From: Gammaproteobacteria bacterium
GTDB taxonomy: Bacteria; Pseudomonadota; Gammaproteobacteria; Pseudomonadales; Azotimanducaceae
Direction: 5' to 3'
DNA: 64,000 bases
Assembly (NCBI GenBank): GCA_026707735.1
Contig: JAPOWH010000014.1
Coordinates: 40,969-104,968, forward strand
Positions 45,079-53,310 of the stretch are shown in pieces. The notes under the pieces were generated by a model. The model was not told where the DNA came from and ran no database searches. It was given only the letters and a program-made list of their open reading frames with translations. Both the position numbers and the translations under genes were made by a program. The stretch's first letter is position 1. Every line of letters starts with the position of its first letter.

Positions 45079-45150
45079 TCAGGATGGAGTTGACTTTTGC
45101 ATCAGCTGGACCAAGTTTCCTTCTGGATCCTCGATCATGGAGAATACAAC
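45079..45150 (-). pseudogene. C-terminal scrap of a glyoxalase/VOC-family gene
   Basis: Reading the minus strand from about 45150 to the TGA at 45079-45081 gives VFSMIEDPEGNLVQLMQ and a short tail. The DPEGNLVQLMQ motif is the classic end of glyoxalase/bleomycin-resistance (VOC) proteins. Upstream the frame runs into ogt and is lost. The scrap begins three bases from the IS right end. It looks like the remains of a gene cut by recombination. Confidence 0.55.
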
Positions 45151-45707
45151 ACTCTGGCTTCCAGCTCCAGCAACTGCTGTTTCAGAGGTAAGCCACCGCC
45201 GTATCCGCCGAGTTTGCCACTCTGTCCGATGACTCGATGACAGGGAATGACGACTGGCAAGGGATTATGATGGTTGGCTTGACCGATCGCTCGAACCGCA
45301 TTGGGACGTTTTATTCGCACTGCTATATCTTTGTAAGTCCTAGTTTCACCATACGGGATGCTTCGTAGCGCTTGCCAAACCTGCTTTTGGAAGGCAGTAC
45401 CGCTGTCGTTGAGATCAATACTTATCGACCAATCTCGCAGATCCCCTCGCAAATAGGCAGTTAATTCTTCCTCTGCCTGATCCAAGATTTTTGCACTTTC
45501 ATGATTGTTGGAATCGTCGAGCGAGTCGTCAGCTGCACCAAGAATGATTTGTTGCAAACCTTGAGGAGATGCCACTAGAGTAAGTGTCCCAATTTCAGTT
45601 TGGAGGATTCTGGATTTCATATCGCCGTTTGGGTCAACTACTTTTACTTCTATTGTCATGATAGACTTCTTGGCTAAGGTTGGGGTTATTAGGACGGACT
45701 TCCCCAT
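45135..45707 (-). CDS. ogt: methylated-DNA--protein-cysteine methyltransferase
   Basis: A 190-residue suicide repair enzyme that removes alkyl groups from O6-methylguanine. The active-site motif PCHRV (in VVIPCHRVIGQSGKLGGY) and the wHTH segment (YGETRTYKDIAVRIKRPNAVRAIG) are intact. The last residues (VLYSP) are read from the overlapping glyoxalase scrap in another frame, so the natural C-terminus has probably been replaced. The start may be the internal Met of MTIEVKVVD at residue 17. It lies inside the composite unit. Confidence 0.9.
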   Translation of the reverse strand: MGKSVLITPTLAKKSIMTIEVKVVDPNGDMKSRILQTEIGTLTLVASPQGLQQIILGAADDSLDDSNNHESAKILDQAEEELTAYLRGDLRDWSISIDLNDSGTAFQKQVWQALRSIPYGETRTYKDIAVRIKRPNAVRAIGQANHHNPLPVVIPCHRVIGQSGKLGGYGGGLPLKQQLLELEARVLYSP

Positions 45708-45780
45708 TAGGTCCTTTGACCATAATGATTGCTCCGTTTGTGAAGCTGTGAATTATGGCTAAGATTTACAGAAATTACGC

Positions 45781-46299
45781 TTAAATTTCAAAGTGACGCA
45801 CTACCAAACTCCGAGAGATGACCTGGCTAAGAGTTTCGTGGATGCAAGGCGCCCAACGTCGCTCTTTGTCTATCAGGTGAGTTCGAAATTCCGATTTCGA
45901 AACTTTGAAATCGCCGTTACCATCCCTTTCTAAGAATTCCCGATAATTCGCTGAAGTCATTCCTCGCTCACGCATTCTCACTTCACGAGTAGAAAACCGT
46001 TTTGCGAGACCGGGGCTCAGTGTGACGAGGAGATCCGCCCGTTCGATTTCACCATTTTTGTCTCGATCCTTGGATTCGAACCTTTTCTTCCAAGGTATTT
46101 CACTCGTTGCGTGCATGGGCAGGACAACAGCGACTAAAACCGCTGCTGGACCGCTCCCATCGAGCCGACCTTGGACTATCAGGGCATGTTTCGAACGAGT
46201 TCCGTTGGCGCGGGCCATTTCTCGACATAGAACTGTTGGATATAGTTTTCGACGAATACACGGATCACAGAAGACGCGGATTCGTCCCTTTGTTCGCAT
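45781..46299 (-). CDS. secreted EF-hand domain protein
   Basis: A 172-residue protein with a hydrophobic segment (AAVLVAVVLPMHATS) about 50 residues in, then two EF-hand-like loops. The first, DRDKNGEIERAD, has the calcium-binding spacing. The second, DGNGDFKVSKSE, is less regular. The true start may be an internal Met nearer the hydrophobic segment, which would make a signal peptide. It is part of the composite unit's cargo. A calcium-binding or sensor role is inferred. Confidence 0.6.
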   Translation of the reverse strand: MRTKGRIRVFCDPCIRRKLYPTVLCREMARANGTRSKHALIVQGRLDGSGPAAVLVAVVLPMHATSEIPWKKRFESKDRDKNGEIERADLLVTLSPGLAKRFSTREVRMRERGMTSANYREFLERDGNGDFKVSKSEFRTHLIDKERRWAPCIHETLSQVISRSLVVRHFEI

Positions 46300-46588
46300 G
46301 TTGCCAGAAAGTCAGACTTGGTTTCGAGCGCTAAACGCAATTCGATTTTTTCAGTCTTTTTGGACCACTAGTTAGACGGCAATGAGATCTCCCAATCAGA
46401 TCTCTACTATCCAGCTTCTTACTATTCTTCGCCAAGAGAAATCTTCAATTGCACGTAGAATTTCGTGTCATGACATTGTGAAAGTCGAGATATGTGCGCC
46501 TTCCCCATTCAAATCGAAACAACGAGCGTCCTTCTTAGGGCGACTTAAGCCGCCGAGCTCATGTCTTCTTTCACTCGCTCAACGGGAG

Positions 46589-47986
46589 TCATCCACACGA
46601 GATCAACTGATTGACCAAGCAGTCTATTTCACGTTCCGATGTCCGTCCATTCGTGATGCACATTCGAAGAACGGGATTGCCTTCAAAGATTGCTTTCGAG
46701 ACCCAACTCAATCCAACTGACTGCACGCGCTCCACGATAGCCTCTACCGCTTCGCTTCCTTCAGGCGGCACGACACATACTACAGCCATTTCCGACGCAT
46801 TGGCTTTCGACCATCCATGCTTCAGCATCTTATGCGTAAATTGGTCCGCCAAAGATCGGGCATGACTGACATGGTCTGCATAACCGTCCCATCCTGCGGC
46901 ACCCAATGAGAGGAATAGTCGGAGGCCTAAAAACCGCCGAGACCATTGTGCGGAATTCAGGTAGAAATCGTTCTCAGCGTTGCTGTCCGGCATGTAGCTC
47001 GCTGAAACGCGAAAGGCATCGGCCGCGACATGGGGCTTCGATGATAGGAACATACCTGCGCCCATCGTCGTGGCAAACCATTTATGAGCGTCAATTGTGA
47101 TGGAGTCAGCGCTCTCAATGCCCCCGAGTACAGAACGGTTTTTGGGGCACGCGATCAGCGCACCGCCCCAAGCGGCATCAACGTGAAACCAAAGGCGGTG
47201 TTCCGTGGCAAGCTGTGCACAAGCTTCTAGCGGGTCCACCATACCCGCGTTTGTGGTCCCTGCGGTTGCGGCAATCATGACAGGTGTGTTGCCGGCGACT
47301 ATATCGGCTTCTATCGCCTTCGATAGCGCAGCCGCGCTCATTCGACCGCCGCCATCTGTATCGATCAGACGCACCGATTTGCGGCCTATTCCGGTCGCGT
47401 GGGCGATCTTCAACCATGCCAAGTGGCTTTCCTTTGAGGCATAAATCACCGGCTGGCCAAGAAACGCACTCGCGCCGAGATCACCGAATTCCGGGTTGTT
47501 AGCCGTTAATGCACACAGTACGGCGGTGTTGTTCGCCTCTGCACCGCCACTGGTAAAGTGACCAGACGCTCCTTCGGGCAAACCCGCGCGTATCGCGACG
47601 TGTTTTAAGACATGCTGCTCTATCTCGACAGCTTTGGGGGCATGTGACCAAACACAAATTTGTGGGTTGTAAGCGGAAGCAATCCTATCGGCGCACTCTG
47701 AGGGAAACGTCGGCGCAGGATTAAACAGCCCCATGTATCCTGGATGAGTCATGTGAACGACCCCGTCGTCGAGTGATGACATCACCCAGTCCATGAGATG
47801 CTCTAAATCTTCAGAGGCTTCAAATTGATATTTGGCGAGTTCGGATCGCCATTGTGATAAGGGCTCCCTCGCGGAGACCGAACTTTCGCTGCGACCGGAT
47901 TTTTTTTGCGAAAGAATTCTCGTCAACCGATCCTCAATTGCGAGCATCTCATCTGCTTCAGGAAACAAAACTCTGTGGCTGGTCAT
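46589..47986 (-). CDS. group II PLP-dependent amino acid decarboxylase
   Basis: A 465-residue protein of the DOPA/glutamate/tyrosine decarboxylase group. The PLP lysine is in ITIDAHKWFATTMG. The aspartate that binds the pyridine ring is in LWFHVDAAWGGA, and TSGGAEANNTAV and ATAGTTNAG are cofactor-contact loops. The substrate cannot be fixed from these motifs; aromatic amino acids are likely. It lies within the composite unit and its G+C content looks somewhat higher than its neighbours, consistent with transfer. Confidence 0.87.
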   Translation of the reverse strand: MTSHRVLFPEADEMLAIEDRLTRILSQKKSGRSESSVSAREPLSQWRSELAKYQFEASEDLEHLMDWVMSSLDDGVVHMTHPGYMGLFNPAPTFPSECADRIASAYNPQICVWSHAPKAVEIEQHVLKHVAIRAGLPEGASGHFTSGGAEANNTAVLCALTANNPEFGDLGASAFLGQPVIYASKESHLAWLKIAHATGIGRKSVRLIDTDGGGRMSAAALSKAIEADIVAGNTPVMIAATAGTTNAGMVDPLEACAQLATEHRLWFHVDAAWGGALIACPKNRSVLGGIESADSITIDAHKWFATTMGAGMFLSSKPHVAADAFRVSASYMPDSNAENDFYLNSAQWSRRFLGLRLFLSLGAAGWDGYADHVSHARSLADQFTHKMLKHGWSKANASEMAVVCVVPPEGSEAVEAIVERVQSVGLSWVSKAIFEGNPVLRMCITNGRTSEREIDCLVNQLISCG

Positions 47987-48149
47987 TTGGGCTGGCTCTC
48001 ATCAATTCCGCTTTGATTCAGGATACCGCAACCCGAATTGTTGCCGCCAGCCATTTCTTGCTTCGCACCGACGAGAGATTCAGGCACTTACATTCATCAA
48101 AAATTCCTCACGTCTCCTTTTGTCAATGTCAAGAAAAAATGTCCCACTT

Positions 48150-48297
48150 GTGTTAACTTCAGGGCTAGCCGTCTCAAGCCGCAATCTACAGGGATATCTT
48201 GCCTGGATTCAGGCCGCTTGGAAGCCCTCATTCAGCAAATGCGAGGTCTTGAACCCCACAAATCGAGAGGATTTCAACACTTAACTACAAATGAGCC
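48150..48297 (+). mobile_element. truncated IS1595-type element (3' end only)
   Basis: The frame ending TAA at 48282-48284 reads SSRNLQGYLAWIQAAWKPSF, then CEVLNP and REDFNT, clearly related to the end of the transposase at 44026-45063. The right inverted repeat is kept (48272-48296), with one base different at the outermost position. The 5' part of the element is gone; the homology fades before about 48150. Confidence 0.8.
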
Positions 48298-48305
48298 TCG
48301 TACGT
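48298..48305. repeat. target-site duplication, right copy (TCGTACGT)
   Basis: This is an exact copy of the 8 bases at 43933-43940 and directly follows the end of the truncated IS. The following four bases (CGCT) also match the left side, but there they belong to the element, so that extension is probably chance. Confidence 0.75.
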
Positions 48306-48458
48306 CGCTGACTACGTCAGTTCAGCTTGGATACTTGGCGAAGGTCTTCACCAGAGCTACGCGATTCAAGTACTGTTCACAATGGTCAACGTCTCGAATT
48401 GGCAGCGAAGAACCAATTGCGTTTCTTCTGCTTACCTCACCGCCTTATTGCGAGGCAA

Positions 48459-49070
48459 TCAAAATGAAGTGAGTCGAACGAAGTCAGCAACGAACGGAAC
48501 TATAGTAAACAGTTGGAGCATTGTGAGCAAAAATGGCGGAGCTAATACAACTAGCATGCTGGTCGTAAGACTCTTTCCTGACCAACTCAAGAAGCCATTA
48601 ACGGCTATGTAGAGGGACCAAACCAGTGGAATGGGTACCCAGAACACAGTCAGAAACGTCATTCCAAACCAACCTATCAACGGATTTGCATTAATGTCAA
48701 CGGTAGGGCTTAATTTCAAGATCAGCACTCCTACAACTGCTCCAATTGCCGATGGAAGCGCAGTCCAGCACGTGAAGCCAAACCAGTTGCGCCAACCGAT
48801 AACCACATTGAGCAATGTGCCTGCGACCCAATAGTAGCAAGCCCAAACAAGCATGATGCCTAACGAACAGATTGCATACCAAAGCGATACGTAAGGTGCC
48901 AGCAGGGCTTGTATGAACCAGTAAGGGCTATTGGAATCGACTTGAACAACCGTGAAACAGACAAACCCCAAGAGGAGTATCAACCATAGAGGCAAATGGT
49001 AGGGGGTAGGCTCGCGGATCTCGTTGAATACTTGATGAGGCAGGATCAAAATTCTAAGGAGACGGTACAT
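48459..49070 (-). CDS. Yip1-domain membrane protein
   Basis: A protein of about 203 residues with five transmembrane segments of the Yip1 type. It starts MYRLLRILILPHQVFNEI, a typical beginning for these proteins (a short amphipathic region before the first helix). The frame is open up to 49166, but the extra 32 residues do not look like family sequence, so ATG at 49070 is chosen. The bacterial role is unknown. Confidence 0.75.
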   Translation of the reverse strand: MYRLLRILILPHQVFNEIREPTPYHLPLWLILLLGFVCFTVVQVDSNSPYWFIQALLAPYVSLWYAICSLGIMLVWACYYWVAGTLLNVVIGWRNWFGFTCWTALPSAIGAVVGVLILKLSPTVDINANPLIGWFGMTFLTVFWVPIPLVWSLYIAVNGFLSWSGKSLTTSMLVVLAPPFLLTMLQLFTIVPFVADFVRLTSF

Positions 49071-49347
49071 GTGATTTGTTCTCGAGTGGGAATAACTTAC
49101 AAGCAATTCGCCTGAAAAGCGTGCATTTTGTTCTGCAAAGCAATTTCTCAAATTCAATTTTTGCATGTTTATGACGCGGATAGAAGGTAGTTCTCCGATG
49201 GTGCAATTGATCCAGAGAAGGGAACTCGGGGGTGATGCTCGCTAGTCGAGGAAATGGCTGGGTCTTGGACGAAACCACCGCGCAGACGTTACATTGCTAG
49301 TTACCGAACTCCGTGTTGATTACGAGCTTCTTCCAATTGTGGCCGAC

Positions 49348-50754
49348 CTATCGGACTTCCTTTGCGCAATTGAGCTGTCCAAACCCGGTGTTAAATTGGT
49401 GGTCACAGTAGCGCAGGACTCTGACCATCTCTGGCGCTATCAACATCCCATTTCTCTCCGACGAACCAGCCATTTGCAGAAAGATGATCCCACCAACTGG
49501 ACTAGGGCCACATGTTAGCCATGCGATAGGATTCTCGCCGGGTAGAGCCTCTCTGAATTCCTCACCATCTCTCACTAACTTAATTTCAACCAATTGCTCA
49601 AACCTACGTGTGGTGACCACATGTCCACCAGTAACCCGATTTGTATCTGCACTCTCTAGGATTGCCTGTTCCAGCAGGGCAGGTCTGTAGTTCAACGGTT
49701 CCTCTTCCATTGCGGCCCAGCACAAAGGAGCTAGGGGAAGGCCTGGAATTCCTCTGGTCAATGCGCCAAATCCACCAGACAATCGAGGATTGAGCTCGGT
49801 TGGCAGAAATCCTGACTCTGTCAGGATTCCATCAATAGAGAAGGGCCCTCTATAGCCTACGCTGTCTCTTAGGGCAATTCCAACTTCGCGAGCTATGCGC
49901 CTCATTTCTAGTCTGTCGAGCTCGTGCGGATCATAGCTTGTGGAACAGCCAGCCCACAAGAATTGGTTTCGCTCCACATAGCGAAGGGTAATGAGTTCAA
50001 CGGGCCGAAACACAGCGACTTGATTTGCTAACACAACGCCGTGTATGCTCATCGGAATGCCCTCTAGGAATGGTGCAACTCTAACGTTTTCGGCGAAATC
50101 GCTCATTTCATCAACCAATTCTGTAGCCGTTTGGCTGCTTTCGAGCCAGCGCAATCCGGTCGATCCTCCATGTACGCCTGCACTGTTGTCTGCCGCCCAA
50201 ACCGTACCCAGTCCAACATCCAGATCATTGGCTATCTCTTCTAAGTTTGAACGGTGCAACGAAACCACCTTGGATTGAGCACGCTCAGTCCCTACGTAAT
50301 CCCAGAATTGGTCAATCGTCGTTTTATCTTCGAGGTTGGTCCAGTCAGATTTTCTTCGGCCATATTTTTCTCTCCCAGCAACCTGAGTGAATTCGCCCAA
50401 TGTGACACCAACGCTCCGTGCTTCCATATTGGGATCCCAATGATTGATTCTCTTGACTAACGATTGCGGCAAATCCTGTAAGAGACGTTCAAACCGACGT
50501 GCAGTTTCAACAATCGTTGCTCCGCGAAGTTCCAAAGTACATACTTCTGCGTCATTGGGTACCCGGGCCTTAGTGGTTCCTTTGTTGCCAGCAAGAAGAA
50601 AGGGGTTTGCCGCGCCAAGCTCTGCAAGCATTGACGCAGTGCCGAACATTGCCGCATCAACCTCAGATACATGAAGCAGCTTACGGTCTCGATATACCGG
50701 TTCTAACAAGCGTCGGAAGTAGGCAACGGCTTCGGCGTTTTTTCGACTAGGCAT
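49348..50754 (-). CDS. ATP-grasp domain protein
   Basis: A 468-residue protein with an ATP-grasp-like C-terminal half. It shows VGYRGPFSIDGIL, then FLPTELNPRLSGGFGAL, where the Glu and Asn of ELNPR are the usual Mg-ATP ligands. The N-terminal 130 residues are not recognised. ATP-grasp enzymes ligate a carboxylate to an amine or thiol, but the substrates here are unknown. ATG at 50754. It is followed by a 536-base gap to the first tandem helical-repeat gene on the other strand. Confidence 0.75.
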   Translation of the reverse strand: MPSRKNAEAVAYFRRLLEPVYRDRKLLHVSEVDAAMFGTASMLAELGAANPFLLAGNKGTTKARVPNDAEVCTLELRGATIVETARRFERLLQDLPQSLVKRINHWDPNMEARSVGVTLGEFTQVAGREKYGRRKSDWTNLEDKTTIDQFWDYVGTERAQSKVVSLHRSNLEEIANDLDVGLGTVWAADNSAGVHGGSTGLRWLESSQTATELVDEMSDFAENVRVAPFLEGIPMSIHGVVLANQVAVFRPVELITLRYVERNQFLWAGCSTSYDPHELDRLEMRRIAREVGIALRDSVGYRGPFSIDGILTESGFLPTELNPRLSGGFGALTRGIPGLPLAPLCWAAMEEEPLNYRPALLEQAILESADTNRVTGGHVVTTRRFEQLVEIKLVRDGEEFREALPGENPIAWLTCGPSPVGGIIFLQMAGSSERNGMLIAPEMVRVLRYCDHQFNTGFGQLNCAKEVR

Positions 50755-51290
50755 GTTTCTTCACGTCCATGGTGGTATTTGATTGTGTGCCGCTAGATGT
50801 AGTTCGACGAACTCTTTAAGACCAACGCTAGGGCCCTAGGTTCAACAAAGTGCGTAGTCGACGTGAAATGCCATCGAATTGGATGCGGGGCGAAAATTTG
50901 GGATTACTTATTGTGAGAACAATGTTTTGGGTAGATGTAGGGGTGATTGCCTCGCATTGAGAAATCGTCACTCAGAGAGCTCAGTGTTTGGGGCTACGAC
51001 TTAGGGCATTGTGTCACGGGGAAATGGGGTACCGCAGGTAACGAAATATGGAATCAGGATCTTCTAGTCAACACGTACTCGACACCCAGTGGCCACAAAG
51101 GTTTATGTTCAAGCGATTCAATCAGCGGGTTAACCACCAAAAGGAGACTTTATTCGACGAACGGAAATGGCGATCATGTGGTTCAAAGAGATGGATTACT
51201 ATGTGTTCAATCTCCGACTGGCTGGAAACGAGTATGCACTCAGTCCACCGAGAAATTCGTCGAATCCATAGATTGCAATCCTACGTAGCA
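50755..51290. other. divergent intergenic region, 536 bases
   Basis: This lies between the ATP-grasp gene (-) and the helical-repeat gene at 51291 (+). The repeat-protein frame is open upstream to ATG 51048, but residues 1-81 of that version are basic and unlike the family, so I treat the stretch as leader and promoter region. No other gene is supported. Confidence 0.4.
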
Positions 51291-53045
51291 ATGAAAGCTT
51301 CGCTAATTGTCGGTGTATGTACAGCAATTTCGATTGGCATTGGTGATTCTCTACTCTATGCAAACGAAACCGAATCTAACATCAAAGTTTCTGCTACAAC
51401 ATCTCCGAATATAAGCTCGATCCACGATCTTGAGCAAATCAGGAGTCCATTTGAACGAAGCCTTGCATTGCATCTTCTTCTCGCAAATGCAAACGAACGA
51501 AAGTTGATTGAGCTGTTTGAAACGACTAGCGATATATCACCACAAAAAAGGCAACAAGTGCAGTCACTTATCTTGCAGAGATTGGCTCAGTTCAATCCAC
51601 GTGACGCCTATGATCAGGTTAGGCCACTCAGTGGAGGCAGTTCTGTAAGGTTAATTGAATCGATTTTTGCGGAATGGTCCGTACTCGATCTCGAGGAAGC
51701 TGTTTCATTCGCAGAGTCCCTTGAAGACGACAACAGATTTCTAGCAATGACAGGTATTCTGGGTGAACGCAACGATCTTCCACAAATGAAAGTCCGCGAA
51801 ATTGCTCGACGACTCGACAACGAGCGGTATGCGGTCAATATGATCATGCAACAAAAGCTGAGAGGTCCAATTGACGACCCCGAAGAGATGTGGAATGAAC
51901 TTGTGGGAGAGATCCAAGACGACTTTGGTCAATTCTGGATGTTGGCAACAGTCGCAAGAGCGTGGGTGGACAAGAAAGGATTGGAAGTTCTGGACCAGGT
52001 CTCGCTGTCAATCACAAATCCACGGACTAGACAACACGTGCTGGATTCCGTTCTCCGAATGGCAGCTGAATCCGATCCGGAAGCGACTTTCGAGTATGCG
52101 TTGAAGTTGGATGCCCGTCGAACAGAAGTGACCTCTTTAATGTCTGCCATAGTTGCAATTTGGGTCAAGTCTGATCCACTGTCTGCACTCGACTCAGCTT
52201 CGCAGGTAGAACGATCGGGCCTGCGTCAGAGGCTTGAGGATTCTGTAGTAAGAGCGTGGGGCGCACAAAATCCGCGCGATGTCTTATTGGCTCTCGAATC
52301 GCTACCTAAGCATCTACATTTTTCCGCTACTAGTGCAGCCATTTCGAAATTGGTACGAGAGGATCCTCAAGACGCAGCGTCGCTTGTTGCCCGAATGAAA
52401 GGTTCCACCAAATTTAGTGCTGCATCTGCGCTTGTAGGTTACTGGTCTCGCCAAAGAGATTTTCGCGGCGCACTTGACTGGGTGTCAAACGAGCCTAGTG
52501 TGGCAGAAATCAAACCAATGTTGCTAGCTGAAATTCTCGCTAGCCTTGTACCTTACGACCCGCAACTTGCGATGGACGAAGCTCTCTTGCAACCTCTTGA
52601 AGATGACGAACCTGGACTCGAGGCTTCGGTAATCGCCTATCTTACATATAGTGACATTGATACGGCTCGAGAATTTCTAACTCGCGTTCGTGCTGGAACT
52701 ACACAGATAGCATCTTTCGCACATGTAGGCAGGTACTACATAGAGAATGGAGAAACTGAACAAGCTATCGCCTTGGCTGGGCAACTAACTTCCTCCAAAC
52801 GAGAGGCATATTTTGAAAGGTTGTTGAGAACGTGGGCACAGCGTGATCCCACAGGGCTGCTTGATTCCATCGATCAATTGCCCACAGCGGAGGTTAAATC
52901 GAAAGCAGCGTTTGCTCTAACAGCCCTGAATCGATGGAGTAAGAGCTTGTCTGACGAGCAAGATGAGCGCGCCAGAGAGTTTCTCTTGGAGAACGACGCG
53001 GAAAAACTCAAGAATGGCGAGTACAGCTCCATCCAAAGCTGGTGA
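51291..53045 (+). CDS. exported helical-repeat protein, paralogue 2 of 4
   Basis: A protein of 584 residues starting with a signal sequence (MKASLIVGVCTAISIGIG). The rest is all-helical and aligns throughout with the gene at 14066-16159. Shared segments include LILQRLAQFNPRDAYDQV, IFAEWSVLDLEEAVSFAESL, IVAIWVKSDPLSALDSA, VRAWGAQNPRDVLLALESLP and LRTWAQRDPTGLLDSIDQLP. The repeat unit is W-x-x-x-(D/N)P-x-x-(A/L). It lacks the acidic tail of the 14-kb copy. ATG at 51048 is in frame but would bury the signal peptide. It is the first of three in tandem. Confidence 0.82.
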   Translation: MKASLIVGVCTAISIGIGDSLLYANETESNIKVSATTSPNISSIHDLEQIRSPFERSLALHLLLANANERKLIELFETTSDISPQKRQQVQSLILQRLAQFNPRDAYDQVRPLSGGSSVRLIESIFAEWSVLDLEEAVSFAESLEDDNRFLAMTGILGERNDLPQMKVREIARRLDNERYAVNMIMQQKLRGPIDDPEEMWNELVGEIQDDFGQFWMLATVARAWVDKKGLEVLDQVSLSITNPRTRQHVLDSVLRMAAESDPEATFEYALKLDARRTEVTSLMSAIVAIWVKSDPLSALDSASQVERSGLRQRLEDSVVRAWGAQNPRDVLLALESLPKHLHFSATSAAISKLVREDPQDAASLVARMKGSTKFSAASALVGYWSRQRDFRGALDWVSNEPSVAEIKPMLLAEILASLVPYDPQLAMDEALLQPLEDDEPGLEASVIAYLTYSDIDTAREFLTRVRAGTTQIASFAHVGRYYIENGETEQAIALAGQLTSSKREAYFERLLRTWAQRDPTGLLDSIDQLPTAEVKSKAAFALTALNRWSKSLSDEQDERAREFLLENDAEKLKNGEYSSIQSW

Positions 53046-53310
53046 ACGAACAGTCACATTAGCACTCCTACGCCTCGATGCTCCAACGAAGGATCCCTCT
53101 TTGGAGGGTGTTCTCTTACGTCGAACGGAAGTTTTGCAGCGAATACTCTAGCAGGATACCGGTTTGGCTGGAGTGAAGTTAGCTCTAATTTGGCCACAGT
53201 CGACACATCAACGAAAATTCCTTTATGCATCAGCCCAATTGTTGTAGGCTGAACAAGGTTAAAACTGTTTCAAATAATCGCGTTTGACTTTGACGTGATT
53301 CAATGACCCT

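Larger units (their letters stand above)
43941..48297. mobile_element. composite transposon-like unit bounded by IS1595-type ends
   Basis: A 4.36-kb unit. Its left end is a full IS copy (43941-45076) and its right end is the 3' piece of a related copy in the same orientation (about 48150-48297). TCGTACGT directly flanks both outer ends, which is best explained by one insertion of the whole unit. Cargo on the minus strand is a decarboxylase, an EF-hand protein, ogt and a glyoxalase-family scrap. The right copy keeps only about 150 bases and its terminal base differs (C for G), so the unit is probably no longer mobile as a whole. Confidence 0.7.

Noticed and set aside
51048..51290. Upstream ATG extension of helical-repeat paralogue 2.
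   Set aside because: It adds 81 basic, tryptophan-rich residues ahead of a clean signal peptide and has no counterpart in the other three members.
53095..53108. Hairpin CCCTC-TTTG-GAGGG between helical-repeat paralogues 2 and 3.
   Set aside because: A five-base stem with no T-run is within what chance gives.
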